Shown one piece after another: positions 14,201 through 28,753 of a stretch of DNA of 64,000 nt. The DNA is from Chionis minor. Its lineage: Eukaryota > Chordata > Aves > Charadriiformes > Chionididae. The stretch is taken from the NCBI GenBank assembly GCA_013398295.1, contig VZSF01003599.1:1526469-1590468 (forward strand), written 5' to 3'. Numbering within the stretch: the stretch's first letter is position 1; each line of letters opens with the position of its first letter. The notes beneath the pieces are model-generated. The model was not told where the DNA came from, did not search any database, and worked only from the letters and a program-made list of their open reading frames with translations. A program made the translations under genes and the position numbers.

Positions 14201-16085
14201 CCCTTCCCTGGAATCCCCACTCCACTCCCTCCCACACAAGCCTGGAGAGCACAAGACCAGGAGAAAGAAGCCCCATGGAAAGAGTAGACCCGTGGTCCCC
14301 TGCCACCACAGTAGACATCTGGAGCAGTAAACCACTAGCATAATTTAGCAACTTGCTAAAAGGCAAGTTTTTTTTAAAAAAAGGCAACCACAAAGGTTGT
14401 TGGGAGCATATCCATGTGTAGACAGAGAGCTCTGATTCGTATTGCCCAAGGAAAAATACAACAGCCATTTAAGCCTGCTGTTAAAAAGGTGTATTCCCAT
14501 GCCAGCATCCTTTTTCAGACTCTCTCCATAGACTTCTGCGATATTTGGATGGGCAAAAACTTCTGTTGCGTCTGGTAACTGAAGAGGGAGGATCTTCCCA
14601 TCCCAGCTTACTTCTTTGAAGGCTCCAGGTAGCAATGCCAGGCCAGTGCCCGCTAGAAAAGCTTGCTGTGCCAAAGCTATCTGCTGGGATCCGGTGGGAG
14701 TAAGGGCTTATTGGCAGTGATGTTGTTGCATGGGATTCACCAGGAGCTGCCGGGCTCCAGGTGACTCTTCACAAGGTGTCCTGCAAGGATCTGCGTCCCC
14801 CCGCGCGAGCAGGCATGGGGTGGCACACAGGGATGAGCATTCCAGACATCTCTCACGTGGCCTGAGCCAGCGTGGACGGCCACAAGGAGAAGGAGGAGCT
14901 GCAGGACCTGCTGGTCCCTCAGACACCGGTGGGAGATTTGCTCCAGGCTGTGACCCCAGCTGGCACGTGGTAAGGGTGGGCTCTCCGAAATAGCCCCCTT
15001 CAAGAGGTGCTCTTGAAAAGGAAGAAGTTACAACTTTTTTGCTGCCCCAGCCAAAAGGTGCACAAGTGTAGTGTAGTGCTGCAGGATTATTAGCTCTTAG
15101 TGTACTTAACAAAACATGCCGGTAACGTGCTGTGCAAAAACTTTCCTGTGGCAGCTGTCAGACTTGTTATAAGCTGTAGTTGAGCAACCAGTCAGGACAT
15201 GTGGTTTTCTCGGGGAGAGGATTGCTACGAGGATTGTTGTGTTACTTTCTTCCAGAAAATCAAATTAGCTCCTTGCTATTGCATATTCTAGCAATAACTT
15301 CCTACTGAAAATGCATCCTCCTTCAGCAAGGACTTAGGAAAACAAGGCAAAAATAGCTCGTTGGAAGTGAGTAGTCTTTGGGAAGAGCATTTAGAAAACA
15401 TTGAATCCTTAACATCCCAGTCCCTAGCCTTTGTTCAAGGAAACCTTCTCTGGCGTCAGTGGCACCTTCTTTTCTGGGTAGAATCTATACGGGCAGTCCC
15501 ATACTGCCAGAAGAAAGGTAAGAGATCAGTTTTGGATAGAGAATTTATTTGCCACAGCATGCTACTGGACACAGAAATTCTAAGAAAAAGTTTACTGACA
15601 AGAAAGACAACCAATAATCTATCAGTAAATATTAGGGTCTTACTAGCAGTCACTTGCTGACCCTGATGAAGATGTTAATTCACTTTAGCAGTAATTTGAA
15701 TAGGAAAAAGCCAGGGTGAAAAAAAGGAAAAAAAGAGCAAACAACATGAGATATTTTTCTGCTTTCTAAACACTGGCTAATCATTCACCCCACCTTTTGC
15801 TAGATAAGAAAGTTCTAGTGGTGGCTATTTGTAAGACACTTAATGCAGTGGGACTTTTTTTTAATTATTTTTGCCCAGGAGACAAATGTGTAACCATATG
15901 ATTTTTCCCCCTGCTATGTTAAAAATGCATTTATATTTTTTCAAGCACACCCCGATTAAAGAGGGCACATCTGTTTTAAGTCCTTCTTTATGAAAATTAC
16001 TGAGCTTCCTCTGAAAGCTTATCTTTTAATTTCAAAATTCTTTGTAGCAATAACTTAGATAATAACCAACCATATTTCTGTCTTC
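8246..16085. other. Intergenic, no supportable gene
   Basis: AT-rich sequence with an (AAG)n run near 9133-9150 and nothing else assignable. A GC-richer stretch at 14100-15100 has overlapping open frames on both strands; the minus-strand frame at 14345-14674 (109 codons) has no recognisable domain and no splice structure I can defend. I see no RNA gene. Confidence 0.55.
9133..9150. repeat. (AAG)n microsatellite
   Basis: About five to six consecutive AAG triplets, followed by a purine-rich stretch to about 9190. It is an ordinary simple sequence repeat. Confidence 0.8.
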
Positions 16086-16089
16086 TTTA

Positions 16090-16129
16090 GGAAAAAAAAA
16101 AAAAGAGAGAGAGAGAAAGAAAGAAAGAA
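16090..16129. repeat. Purine microsatellite (A)n(GA)n(GAAA)n
   Basis: A compound purine tract: an A run, then GA dinucleotides, then GAAA tetranucleotides. Polypurine tracts like this can form triplex DNA, but nothing here shows a role. Confidence 0.85.
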
Positions 16130-19100
16130 CCATTTTGAGCTTTGAACTCCCCCTCCCTCCTCTCTTTGGGTCTCCTTTGAAAAGGGCCCCCTCATTTGCG
16201 TTTAAAATGGATGTTTCATACTGGTTGATTAGTGTTAGTATGGGATACCAGCCGCTCTGAGCCCAAGGCTCAGCTTGAGATCTGCGGATTATTCATCAAC
16301 TTCCCCGGCAGGGGGGACCGTTTCTCACTTTCACTGCACAGCAGCAAAGTGTTCAGCTTTGCTTTTTAAGATTTTTTTTCCCTTTTCATAAAGTTGTGGG
16401 ATTTTTTTTTTTTTTCCCTCTTCTTCCCCATGAAGGGGTTACTTGAGTGTACATAACACCAGATCACTTTTAATACCAAACCTCCCCCTCCGCAACCAGC
16501 TTTCTTGGTCTGAATAGCACATAATGGATCAGGACGTATTTACCATATGTCTGTCTGGTTACAACCATTGTTTAAGGCAAAGATCATTTAAATACGTAAA
16601 TTGAGACTTGGGGGGGCACTTGATTTTATCACTGTATTAGGGCGATATTCTAGCAGCTCTCTTTTTCTTTTCCTTAGGTCTGATTTTTTTTTTTTTTTAA
16701 TCATATATTAAGTTAGAAAAGATGCAGAGGACATATGTTAGGATGTGTCTCTATTAACAATATTTCAATAACACTTATCATCACTGGTGTTGGCATTTTG
16801 AGTACCAAGTCTAATCCGGCTCTGAACAGGCTTTTACAAAACTGTTATTTGACATTAGCTACCTGTGTATGTTTGCAAATTTGATTGTTAATATTAATCG
16901 CACCTATTGAAATAATGCTTCAGAACCAGTGAAAAGGAGCTCTCCTTGTGCAGAACCAAAATAAACAGCAGACGATTTTGGGTGCCTGAAATCTAGCCCA
17001 CTCTCGTGTCACCTGATCTCCCAGAAGATGCGTTCCCGTCAAACCTGGGGTCTCTCCGTCCCGTAAGCCATTACGGATACAGGAATACGACTGCAACATG
17101 AAGCGCTTTGCCAGACATTTGCGAGCATATATATTTTCCTTTGCTCCTTTGTCTCCAGCTGCCTAAAGGCATTCATCCTTCTTTGAACATAGTGACTGCA
17201 CACAAAATTATAATGTCTACAGAAAGGCAGAATTACTTTCTTTTAGCTGTAGCTGTCTAAAACGGGCATGAGCCTTGATGATTAGTTTAGAAGAATCTGT
17301 TGCTGATGGAAAGAAACCAGCACCTCCAGAATGTGACCATCCTATCAATATGTATGATGGGAAAGAATATCCTCTAGACATGGCAGATACTACCTCACTG
17401 ACCACATCCAGACAACTAGTTCAGCTCAGACTCCTAACTTTTAGAGCGCAGAGGCTGGGTGAGATGATTCACACTTACTAAGACACAGGATAATTTGGTG
17501 CAATGCTAACAATTATTAATTCCTCTTCTTAAAATCAACAGCTACCATGAGCTGAATTTTCTCTTTTGTTTCCTACTCTCATCCCTGAAAAGTCTGAAAA
17601 AAGGTTTATCTTCCTTGGTACCTTTAGTGAACTGTATTTCTCCTTCGGAACACTTTTATTCTGCTTACAAGGAGGTTGGTAGGAGTAAGAGACACAGCAC
17701 TGCACTATGAAGACTTTGAGAACGAGAACTTCTTTACAGCCACGTGGGCACCCACAGGTTCCCCCTCTGCAGTGAATATAAACTAATGATACATTTTCTC
17801 TCTTTGTTACCTTATTTTTTGTTTTTGAGCCTGTACCTCCTGGCTGAGCTCTCTCACCGCGAAACCACTGCATGTAAAAGTCAGATGTATTATTTTAAAA
17901 TACGGATGGCCACAACCACTGCACGTTGTGCCACGCTCAGGGCTATGGATCGGTACCTGGCGCTCCTCCAGGAACGGCTGCTTCGGTATTCCCTCTAGGT
18001 CCTGTGTTCTAGGAGGGCTCAGGCAGGAATTGTACCCGGCTGCTCAACCACAGCTGTACCAGCTGTTCTGGCCAGAAGACAGAACTGTGAGGATCTGGAA
18101 ACTAAGTGGTCAACAAAGGATTTTAGGCCTACCCAGGGTTAGACATATGCCAAAGAATTTATGCAGACTAAACTTGAGGATTTAGGTGTCTAAATCTTTC
18201 TAAAACTTGGTCGGGGGACAGGAATGTTTCTTTTGACAGCTCCTTACTCGCCTCAGTTTTGTGTCTGCTGCAGCCATGACCACAGCAGTACCTGAGTGCT
18301 GTTCAGAGTTGCCTCATGTGAATCTTCTCTCTTTCATTTTTCCAGGAGGAATCTATGCAATAACTACAAGATTTAAATACATATATAGAAATGCATATGT
18401 ATATGGACCAGTGAAACTAGTAAGCAAGATGTTTGACTCCGACAGCGAGGGGACGGGTGTTTCCATCACAGACATCAAAAGAAATACATGAAGGAGGTGG
18501 GGATGACAACGAAGCTGATAAGTCAAAGGATATTGCAAAAGATGCTGCAAGAGATGGAAAGACATGTTTTATACACCGTGCAGCATTACAAATGATGCAG
18601 TCCACGTAAAGTACGCCGGAGAGAACCCAGAGAATATACGATCTGGCTAGACTTCTTAGGGCCACTTCAGCAGGATTATGGCGTAAATTGGCACAGCTCC
18701 ACTGACTCTAAATAAATAAATACTAATATTTTATTTATTTAACAAATAAATAAATTGCAAATTTATTTGCAGCAAATAAATTGCAGCAAAAGAGAGACCA
18801 AAAGAAAACCTAATGAGCCCTCAGACATTTTATTTGGTTGGTCTAGAGGCACGGTGATGCTTCAGAAGTAGTGCAGTATTGCTCACAAACCATGAGTGAT
18901 AGTGCTATGGCCATTTCTACACGACTAACACGTATCTGCCCAACGCAGCTCAAGTCAGTGAAGCCATGTACGTAAGTGCATTGTCTCTTCGATAGGATAA
19001 ATATATTATAATATCAAACAGATTTGGTTGTACGTCTATATTTGATACATGAGAGAGCAATGCAATGGGTAGCACCATGGATCAGAATTCAGTCTAGAAC

Positions 19101-22100
19101 AGATTTTAAGTACAACAGAGTTGTTACGTCTTCAAATTACCGTTACTGAGATCAGGGTCTTTACTACTGTAGCGATCCCCACGCTTTCTCATCGAAGGCC
19201 ACGAGGAAATTTACTCAGCGGGATCATTTGTAGATGGGACGTCAGGCTATTATTTGATGTTTTAAAAGTTAAACAAACCAGAATTTTTTAAAATTATTGT
19301 CTGCAAATATTCCAAGGGAAGTGAGTGAAATAATGACAGACGTTTTGCATGTAGGTAGATACAAACTTTGTTTAACATAACATAAAATGCGTGAGAATGA
19401 TTTAAATTTAACCACAAAATTAATTATTAGGGTTTTAAATTGCAAAGCACCATTTGGGCTTTAAAGAATCTTCAAAATAAAGAAAATAACTCAGGTATTT
19501 ATTGTTTTGCTTCAATTTACATTGGTGCTATAAATAGCTGACAAGAAATGATGACAAATAAGCTATTGTAACCCTTTGAGAGTTTATTAGGTCATTTGTG
19601 AGAGCGTTGAATAGAGTCATTTGTTGCCCTCAGGTGTTTGAGAGTCTCTTTACCCTTGGGAAAGGAATTTAACAAAGGAGTGTATTTCAAAGAAGGCACT
19701 CTGTGTTTTCCACCCTTTTTCTGAAGTGTTTTCAAACACACTCCAAGCTAAAAACTCTCAGAAGTGAGAAAAGGAGGTATATATCAGACGACCCCTGAAG
19801 CAGCTGACAATCCCAGGGAGCAGAAGATAGGGTCAGCTTCTAGATGCTTGAATCCCAAATACATTTTCACCATAGGAGGCCCTGATTTATTTTTGCCCCA
19901 CCCACTGGGTGCAAACTTTGAAATGCACAATACAAAAGCATTGGACTAATGCCCTACTTGCGTTTTTTTATTTGGCTGCAATGTGACATGCCTTATTTTT
20001 TGTCTGCTTCCAAAAACACTGGGCAGGTCCTTTGTTACAAAAAGACATTGCATCTGCCTTAATCTATAGATCTTCTTAATTAAATAAAGGATTAGCATTT
20101 GTTTAGGCTATAATAAAACAGATTGTCAGGCAACGTCAACATAGCCATCATAACGAATCTGCTAAACAGATTTAGGAAAAAAAACCCCTACGGTTCAAAC
20201 TACCTAGGTAGCATCTAGGTAGTCACCTGGTCCAAAAGCAATGGTCCATACTATCCCTCCTGTGGAAAGAAGGGTAAAAGGGAAGCCAAGGGGAAAGGAA
20301 AAACTGAAGGGAATCTGTGTATATTTTTTTTCCCGATTTTACTACCCTGTACAGTAGCAATGAAATTTAGCTCATGATTCCTATCTAAAATGCAGGGAGT
20401 AAGCAGACTTAGCATCGCCCGTCTTGTATTTAGTTCAAGAGGTGCTATCAAGTGAATTCACTAGTTCATTATTTCTGCTTAATTAAGATACTTAGAGATG
20501 AAAATCTGTGGAAATTAAAAGGTTAGTAGTGACAATGATGAAATAACAACAGAGTCTAACTGAGCAGAGCAAATTTGCAGTGTGGAAGTCCTGAATGTAA
20601 CAACAGTAGTTGATGGAGACCAGGTAATAAACAAGATTATTGTTTAATTTTCCTTAAAGGCTATTGCTGACAGGTCCAAGGCAAGACTGATCGTCTTTGT
20701 TTCAGGAAAAGCATCCTTCTTGTACAAATTTTGCTTAAAATAACTTCTATTTGTAGCACCTCTCAGGGAAGTGAGTCAGACAGAAATAAGGAAACAAGAG
20801 GCTAAAAAAATAGTGCAAAAACCTGATTTTGATTCGGGAGCTGTCACAAGGACAGTAGTTAAAGCTAGTGTCACAGGCATCTTTGGCTGAAACAGGGGAA
20901 AACGCACTCGTAAGATTAATTGATTGGGCCAGGGATATGTAAAATGGTATAATGTAGAATCCAGCATGAATTTTTCTTCATTAATCGTAAAGGATAAATC
21001 TTAAGAATTTGTTTTGTAGTTAATTTCAAATTAATGCTCATCAATCTAGCATCGCTGCTCTATCCTTCACTCTGCCACGAGCAGTACAAAAAAACTACAA
21101 ACAGCTCAGAGATTTTTATATTTTGGTATGAGGACTGCTGTGCATTTCTTGCTCTGTACGACCAGAGGTCCTATTTGCTGGTGTAAGTCCATAAAGCTGG
21201 ATTTGGTGGGAACCATTAAGAACTCTCAAAGTTTAGAAGAATTTCGTCTCCTTCTGAAAAAAATCACTCCTTTAAAAATGTACTTAACAACTTTTAAGGG
21301 CTGGAAGCTCATGCTTTTTATCTTACCGGGAGGCTGGAAGATTTCACTGTGTTTTTACAGTGTCTGCCAGGCTCCTTTCCCCAGCACAGTGTCAGGCAGG
21401 AGTTAACTGCATGTTTGAGAATGAGAAAACCAGAACAAAGCCATGTGCAACCTGTTCTCAAAACATCTTTCTGTGTTCTGGATGGGGTTTTGTTTCCCTT
21501 GACAGAAGTCTGAATGCAGTGGGCATTTCTGACCTACATTTTTGGGAGCTGACTCTGGCCTGTCTGTGTGTGCACAGCACACAGCCAGCCCTGTCTGTGT
21601 TCTCACCGGCTGCGGGTGGGCAGGGATTTGGCCATTCCCAACACCCTTCAGAGCTGGTTATGGAGCTTCCCAGACCCTCTCAGGGACGGTCCCGCAGATT
21701 TAGTCGCTGCGTAATTCTCCTGTCACTGAAAAGACCCACTTCAAGCAATTTATAGCTACAATAGAAACTAGCAAAGTATTGCAAACTTCACACCTGAGTT
21801 TAGCAGCCAGGGTCTGGATGCAATAAGGCCACCTGGCTACTGGCCAGAGTTCCCCTGCGCAGTCAACAGGACTCGGGAGGAGTCCCTGATAGCCAGCACG
21901 TTGAGCCAGCTGAACACCTGCATGCTGGATTTGAATCCCTTTGTCCCCTTCTCCGTGTTTATTGATGGACGCAGGCTTGACTCGGCAAGGAGAACTCTGC
22001 GGCGTAACGGCAGTTCTCCCACCAACGTGGCCTGAAGTGCCTGCGCTGGCACATGCCATGCAGGAAGCCATGATCCTGTTTTCCACCGCTCTCAAAAATT

Positions 22101-25100
22101 ATTTCCCGGCCTCATTCAGGGCTTCAAGAATGTACTGTCATCCACGTAGACTCCACTTGAACCCTCTCTCAAGTGAATGCCCTCCAGCTCCTGTCTTCAA
22201 ACGGTGGTGTCCATCCTTTTTGATCATACGAGTCATGTAGGCTGGTCAAAGGCAGAGCTGATGCTTATGGCCCCTCATCTCTCTTGCTTTCTCGTTTCTG
22301 GACTGGACTCACTGCGTGTCCAGTTCACAGATGATTCATGCCAATAAGCTATTGCATGCTTGAAAGGTGCCCAAGATGAAGAATGGCTGAGATTAGGCTG
22401 CCCCTATGGGCATAACTAATGTAGCCCAGACACCTTGTGCTGAGGCTGAAGTTGAGAGCACACAGAAATAAGCTTGTTGGTAGGTGAATGCTCTGACTGT
22501 ACCTGCTGCTCACTCCTGGCTGCCACTTACTCCTGATTACTCTCTCTCTTAAGGGCTTTTCAGTATCTTGCCCATATTGTCATGGATGTAAGCCACAGAC
22601 TGCACCCACCTGTCTTGTTTTCTCCTGAGCTGCCTCTTTGGTGCAGAGAACCCTATAGGTTTTGTCAAGACAGTTTTGTGCTGGGAAAGTATAAAAGAGT
22701 AACCTGGAGTGCCTAGAAACAAAAAGTTCAGCACGTATGAAATTAGTCACCTTCAAGAACAGGCAGCAGCTAAGCAGGAGATTCCAGTATCACTTTGGCA
22801 TTCACATTCTGTGTTGTACACTATAAGCACAGAGTCTGTTCCTCCATGTACCTCGATGGAAAAGTTTGTTACATAAGCAATTTAGGAAATTAAAATCCAT
22901 GTGCTTACTTCTTGAGTGCTTAGAATAAATCAGGAGCTCTGCAGAAACCTACCAGTGTCCCAACTAGAAGAAGCCCTGCCTGCTATCAGTTACTGAAATG
23001 ACCCATCTGCTAAGGTAGGGAAAGTCAAAATCAGTTGCTCATCTACAGCAAAATTAGTTCAGTTGTGAGAGCTGGTTCCCATCAGGGTCCAGACAATAAG
23101 TCCTGTTGGTTTCCCTGTTACTGACATCCGTGTCAGTAATCCAAGCACACACAAAAGACTGAGCTAACACGAAAACCAAAGCAGTGATACCGTAAGCAGC
23201 GAGAAACGCATTCAGATCCTGACCTGAAATGCATCTTCCGTATCTGAGGTTACATCCATACTTTGGAAGCACCTAAAAAAAAGCCATTCCGATTCTTTCT
23301 CGTTCTCCTAATCACCACCACCATCCCAACCACGAACAAGGAGACAGAAGCCGTTCCTGCAGAGGGATGAGCACACCGGCGCGGTCTCTGTTCACACGTG
23401 TTCCTACCTCGTGCTCCCCGGTCCTTAACAGCTTTGCCTTAGCACATCATCGCCTTGCTCAGGTGTCCTGGGAGGCCGAAACACTTCGTAATGAAACAAT
23501 GCACTCATTTTTCTTTCACATGCAATCTTTGCATCACTTGATTATGTGGTGCTCGTTTTTAATTTGTTTTACATGTAGGAGAACTACCATTCCATAATGG
23601 CAAGTGTGCTTCCTTTAAATATGTAGCAAGAGAGACTGGGCCCTATTAATTTTAACTTACTGTATTATATATCAGATCATCGTGACTGATTAATTCTAAA
23701 TGAGAGATGCTAAAATGAGATTTAAGGAAAAGGTTTAAAGTTGAGATTAAGCCTTCATTATTATATATGCTCCTCAATAATTTAAAATGACAGCCTTAAA
23801 TATGGAGCAACGCATTTAATTTCCAAGGTGCTTACTAGACTTCATCGGGAGTGAAGTTAAGTGCTAACACACCACTGAAATATTCATGTTGCCGGAGAGA
23901 GGGAGCAATACGAGGTGACAAAAGTGACTTGGCAATCAAATACAGGAGGAAAAAGATGTGAAACTCTTATTAATGACTTTGACATAACCTAGCAAAGTTT
24001 CTGAAAACTATGATCCTTGAAGAAAGCCTCCAACTGCTGGCCAGGGTCTTCAAGTGTCCATCTATAATGCAATCCCTACAGAACAGAGGCTGAAATGTCC
24101 AGCCATGTTCTGGCATCATTGGAACACTGAATTCACAAAAACCAAAACCTTTAGAGGCAGGTTGTGATAGATTTACTGAAACTGTGAAACCAGGTACGTG
24201 TCTTTGCTTATGGAGCCTGTGGATAATACTTTTGCTGATGCTTCCTATCTGTGCCAGTGCTATATAAAGTACGTCTTCTAGAGCTGCCACACGGAATAGC
24301 CAAGAAAGCCAGGTTTTCAAGAGTGCAGTCGTCAGTCTTAAGAATTGCATTTTATCTGGATCACTTGCATAAATGAAGCAGTAGAACACGAGTGAATACT
24401 GCCACTTGTGGAAAGAAGTACGTGTTTACACGCAACATCCCTGAAAAAGGGCAGGGAGCACCAAATGTTCCTATTTTCCTTGTAAATACAACACGGACAG
24501 TCATCTTCATGCAATAAAATGTTCAGGTTAAATAAACTGCTATGGGAACAGAATACAGGGTGTGTGGTTTGGTTGATGTAGAAGACATGTAGAAACGTGT
24601 TCGATACCTGGTTATGCTCTTCCGTTCCCTTCAGCCCTGCAGACCAGACTCTGTAGGGAGCTGGGAGAAAAGTGCTTTTTCTAATACCTTACTCCTATAG
24701 TGGGGAATTTATTCTGCACTTTTGTAACTAAGGATCTCACTCACGGGTTTGTGCTCTTGCTTCTCATGAGAGTCTATTTGTCAGGTACCCAACAACTCAA
24801 CACATCTTTCAGAAGAAATACTTGGAATAGCGCGTTAAAATTGTTAATTCACGTGCTTAGATAGTGCTCTGGATTGTGACCGTGGGCGTGACAGAGTGCA
24901 CAAAGGACCAGGCAGTGTGGACGGCGTAGCCTCTGTCTCTGTACCAGTCACACCAATACACGAATTCACGCGGTCGTGCGTAAATGCCACACTGCAAGTC
25001 CACTCGTTCTCATGCGCAGCGCTGACAGAGCTTTCAATGAAAACATTTCAAAAATGATTTTGCAACTTAAGAAAACATACTTCAGCAATTACCATTTCCT

Positions 25101-28100
25101 TTACCATGAAACCAAATTCACTGTACATTACAGCTTTAAAGCTGAGATCTAAGGTTCAGATCAACTCTTTAATCCTGACTGTGGCTTCGGGTACTTCCTG
25201 ATATTTATGAGAAATGCTCCAGGCCTGCAGCTGGGCTTTGAACAAAAAAATAATGAACTCCGTTGACTGTGAAGAAAGTTCTACACTATTTTAAAGAAAG
25301 TTAAGCTGTGACATTTTTTAATCCAACACTAAATCACATAACCCAAATTCTCTGCATAATTCAGGAACGTTCAGAGCAATAAAAAGACAATTAGATGAAA
25401 CTGGGTTGCTAAATGAGCTGAAATCAATCTAGCTAAACTTAAGAAGTCTTGCTCACCTCTCTCCTGAAATACGTCCCACCGCTTTTTGGAATAACAAAAT
25501 ACCATATAATACCTGAATCTTACTGGATCTTACCTGATTTTAACTATTTAATACCTGAATCAAAAGACTGTTGCGGCTATATTCTAACATACTCCATACA
25601 CTAATTCGCCATCTCCTCTTATTACTTAAAAATATAGATAATAAAGGATAGGACCACATCTTACAGAACTTCGTACTTATTTATACAATACGCTTTACAA
25701 ATCTGATTATAGTATTAACTTCTGGAGGCCTTCTTCCTGTCTAATTAATGTGACCTCTCCATTTAATGTGGCTATTTATTGAGAATTTACATCGAGTTAC
25801 TTCTTGCTTGCTCCGCTCAGGATTTGGATACAAATCCATTGTCAGCTAGGATGGATGTGAATTTGCAATGGGCAGAAATTAACAGAAAAGAGCTGATACG
25901 GCACAGGAAATTTTGGCAGGGATATCATGGTTTGTAAATAAGAGGCCATTTTCTCTTCAGGAAAAGAGGGCTCAGGGCAGGCTCTGACAAAACAGGGCTT
26001 GGAATGAGCAGTGGTGATAACTGCAGTGATTAGATACCCCGGTAAACAGGGGACACGTGAAACGGAAAAACAGTTCGCTTCTGTTGAAGCAAAACACATT
26101 GTTGTCAAGGGGAACAGGAGAGAGTCCTACACAGATTCCAAGAAGTGAGTGATGTTTTAAGAGAAGAGTTACAAAGAATAAGGGCGCAGACAAAAGAAGT
26201 AAAGGTCTGAAGGAAACCCAGAAATTAGGGATGAAAACAATAGACTAGAGAACGGCAGTGGAAATGCAAAGCTGAAAATTATGTTTTCCCTCTTCTTGAA
26301 AGAAAATGCTTCCATTATATTTGTTGTGCAGCGAGTTGGGTATTATCTCCTTGGTAGCAATTTTTTTCTATAACATGCTTTGTGCTTTTTGCCTTGGTAT
26401 GTAAATACCAGTCTCCTTGCCCCCCATGCTCTACCCAAGGTAGTAAGTAAAGCAGGCTCCACTGTGTAGGGAGATCAGTTCTTCTATCCCGAGCATACTT
26501 ACAGTAAATTAAATGTGACATTAAAAACTTGCATTGGGAAGAAGCAAGACTCTTAACTCAGGAGATATTATTTCGGATAGTAAGTCAGTCTTTAAAATCT
26601 TGCCTCTCTCACTTAGAAAAAAGCTAATTAAGAATGTAAAAACACTGTAGTCCAGATTTGTGAATACTTAATACCTACCACAGGAACTTGAATTTTAAAG
26701 CTTATTTTTGAGCAATTCCCATTTGATTTTTTTTTTAAACAAATATTTAATAAGATTCAGGAGCAACATGTTGGGCTTTTTGAAATCCAGCCACACGTAT
26801 GAGTTCTGTTGTAAAGTGTTCCTTAGTTTTTCTTGCTTCATCACAGCAGACAATACTTTTTATTCTGATATCTTGAGGACTTGCCTTTTTCTGGGGCTAC
26901 AACCAAAGAGCTATCGCTACCTGGACTTGGTGTTACAAGACAGACACGAAGGTAAGAGTTCAACGTGTATTGCTAGCAGTGTGCAATACACTTAAACGTT
27001 ACACTAAAGGTATTGAAGCGAGCATTTTCTTCACTGCGTGCATTGGAATCACTTATTTATTTACCATTCAGAATCCCAAAGTGCTGCTAACTACATGAGC
27101 TAACAGCTGGCTGCTAGTACAGTTCCTGGCTCCTGCCTCCTCAGGCATCTTTTTCCTGTTTATACTTGTACATCAAATGGGCCTTTGGAAAAATCCCTGA
27201 TTTTCTTTTGTTCTATTTTCTTTGTTCTGTTTCCATGCGGTCTTTACCCCTTTGGAGATGACATGGATGGGAAATGGCTTATTGTAGCAACAGGGGACAG
27301 AAGGCAAACCCAACCGCCTCATGGGTAAAACAAACATCAAAGCAAAGCGCAAGTCAAGTAGCTGTGAAAAAAATTATTTCATATGTGATATTTCGACGGG
27401 TTGAAGTCCAGCCCTGGTAGGTTTTTTGGCAACACAGAAAAAAATAAAATGGAAAGAGTTACCATTTTCAAAGCCTTGTGTTTCTCAGTGTTTCTGAAAA
27501 ACCAGCCAGGACGAAGGACACAAGGCACCTGTTGCCATTGGTGCGTTGCAATTTCCACATTCCCTCCGACCTGGAGAATTCACTCAGTCTACCTGTAGTC
27601 ATAGCTATAATTGGGCTTGAATGGCTTAAAAAACAAAACAAGTCAGAAAGACTGTGAAAACCAAATGGGAACCTATCTTTCATTAAGTACTAATTAACTG
27701 TCTGACAACCCACGTATAAAAATGAGGGTGCTTGTTGTTGATGTTTATTTTCAGTTTATAAGGAATTGCTGTAGGTAGCCAGCCTGATTAAGTACTTTTA
27801 ACAACTCCCATCTAGAGATAATTAAGTTCTGCAGTGAAATGTTAGGAATTTGGCATAAAAAAACAAACACTAAGTATGGCTGATATTTTAAATGAATAAA
27901 CAAACATAACTATTTCCAACACATACTGCTTTCTCATGATTTACATAACATAAATGACTTTGACAACATCTTTATATTCTGTTTATCTTTAAATACTGCT
28001 GAGCCAAGAAAATCTGCATATTGTGTTTCTGCAGCTTTAGCCCTCTGACCCACGGGAGAGTTCTGCAGGCTACAGAGCGAGGAAAGTTCCCACTGTGGGT

Positions 28101-28735
28101 GAGGAGCCCGTGGCAAGCAGCAATCAGTGCTCTTAAAAGCACAGAACATGCCCCATCTAAGCATAGGTCTTGAGTTTGTTAAATATTTATCCAGATTTCT
28201 ATGTGAATAATAAAAATCACAAGCTAAAAGCACTTCAGCTCTCTTTCAGTGGCAATATCCACACTTCTAGAGTTCGAAGGCTCTTCTCTTTAACCTGCAG
28301 AAGAGAATCTGGCTTCCTTAAGCGGGTTGCTACGCTGATATCAATGAGAAGCACAACAAAACTGGCTTTAGGGACAAACTGACAATCTAAATCAAACAAA
28401 AAGAGATATTTGTATTAGTTATGTCACGTATTAATGTTAACACCAGCACAGATTTCTACCTGGAGTAACAGAGAACGAGGAAGAGGAACCTTGTCCTCTA
28501 TTCACTGCAGGTACTTGGAAAATTGTGAATGACCTCGTGAGATCAGACTGGTCTTTTAAGTTTTTAATTAGATAATGTTGTCTCTTGTCCCTTGAAGTCA
28601 GTGTCTCCGGACGTATCACAGCCATCTAACCCTTAAGCAAAGGCTTAAAAACTACAGAAAAACTTAAACCCAACCCAAACGTGCACTTGAGCCCCGGTGC
28701 TGCCTGGGTGTTTCCTTCCAGGGGAGCGTGGAAAA
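16130..28735. other. Intergenic, no supportable gene
   Basis: I recognise no exon, RNA gene or transposable element. It holds T-rich runs (16370-16420, 16685-16700) and an AT-rich repeat at 18711-18789. Open frames reach only about 139 codons and lack family motifs. Few transposon traces are visible here compared with the PIWIL1 introns, which may mean regulatory DNA, but I cannot show conservation. Confidence 0.5.
18711..18789. repeat. AAATAAAT-rich repeat with inverted arms
   Basis: Several AAATAAAT units face TTTATTTATTT, so the stretch can fold into an AT hairpin. The segments AAATAAATTGCA and GCAAATAAATTGCAGC repeat just downstream. It is likely simple-sequence expansion. Confidence 0.7.
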
Positions 28736-28743
28736 CTTGTGTA

Positions 28744-28753
28744 CAGTTAACTG
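28744..28753. promoter_or_regulatory. Candidate palindromic MYB site
   Basis: CAGTTAACTG contains the MYB core YAACTG on both strands. It lies about 0.5 kb upstream of the CpG island and about 1.7 kb from the PIWIL1 start codon. A-MYB (MYBL1) is known to drive piRNA-pathway genes in mouse and chicken testis. A ten-base match can occur by chance, so this is only a candidate. Confidence 0.25.

Noticed and set aside
14345..14674. Minus-strand 109-codon open frame as a gene
   Set aside because: The frame has some protein-like composition, but no recognisable domain, no supporting splice sites and overlapping frames on the other strand.
15361..15660. Plus-strand 99-codon open frame as an exon or small gene
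   Set aside because: No recognisable motif, and a 65-codon frame overlaps it on the other strand; it fits chance in AT-rich DNA.
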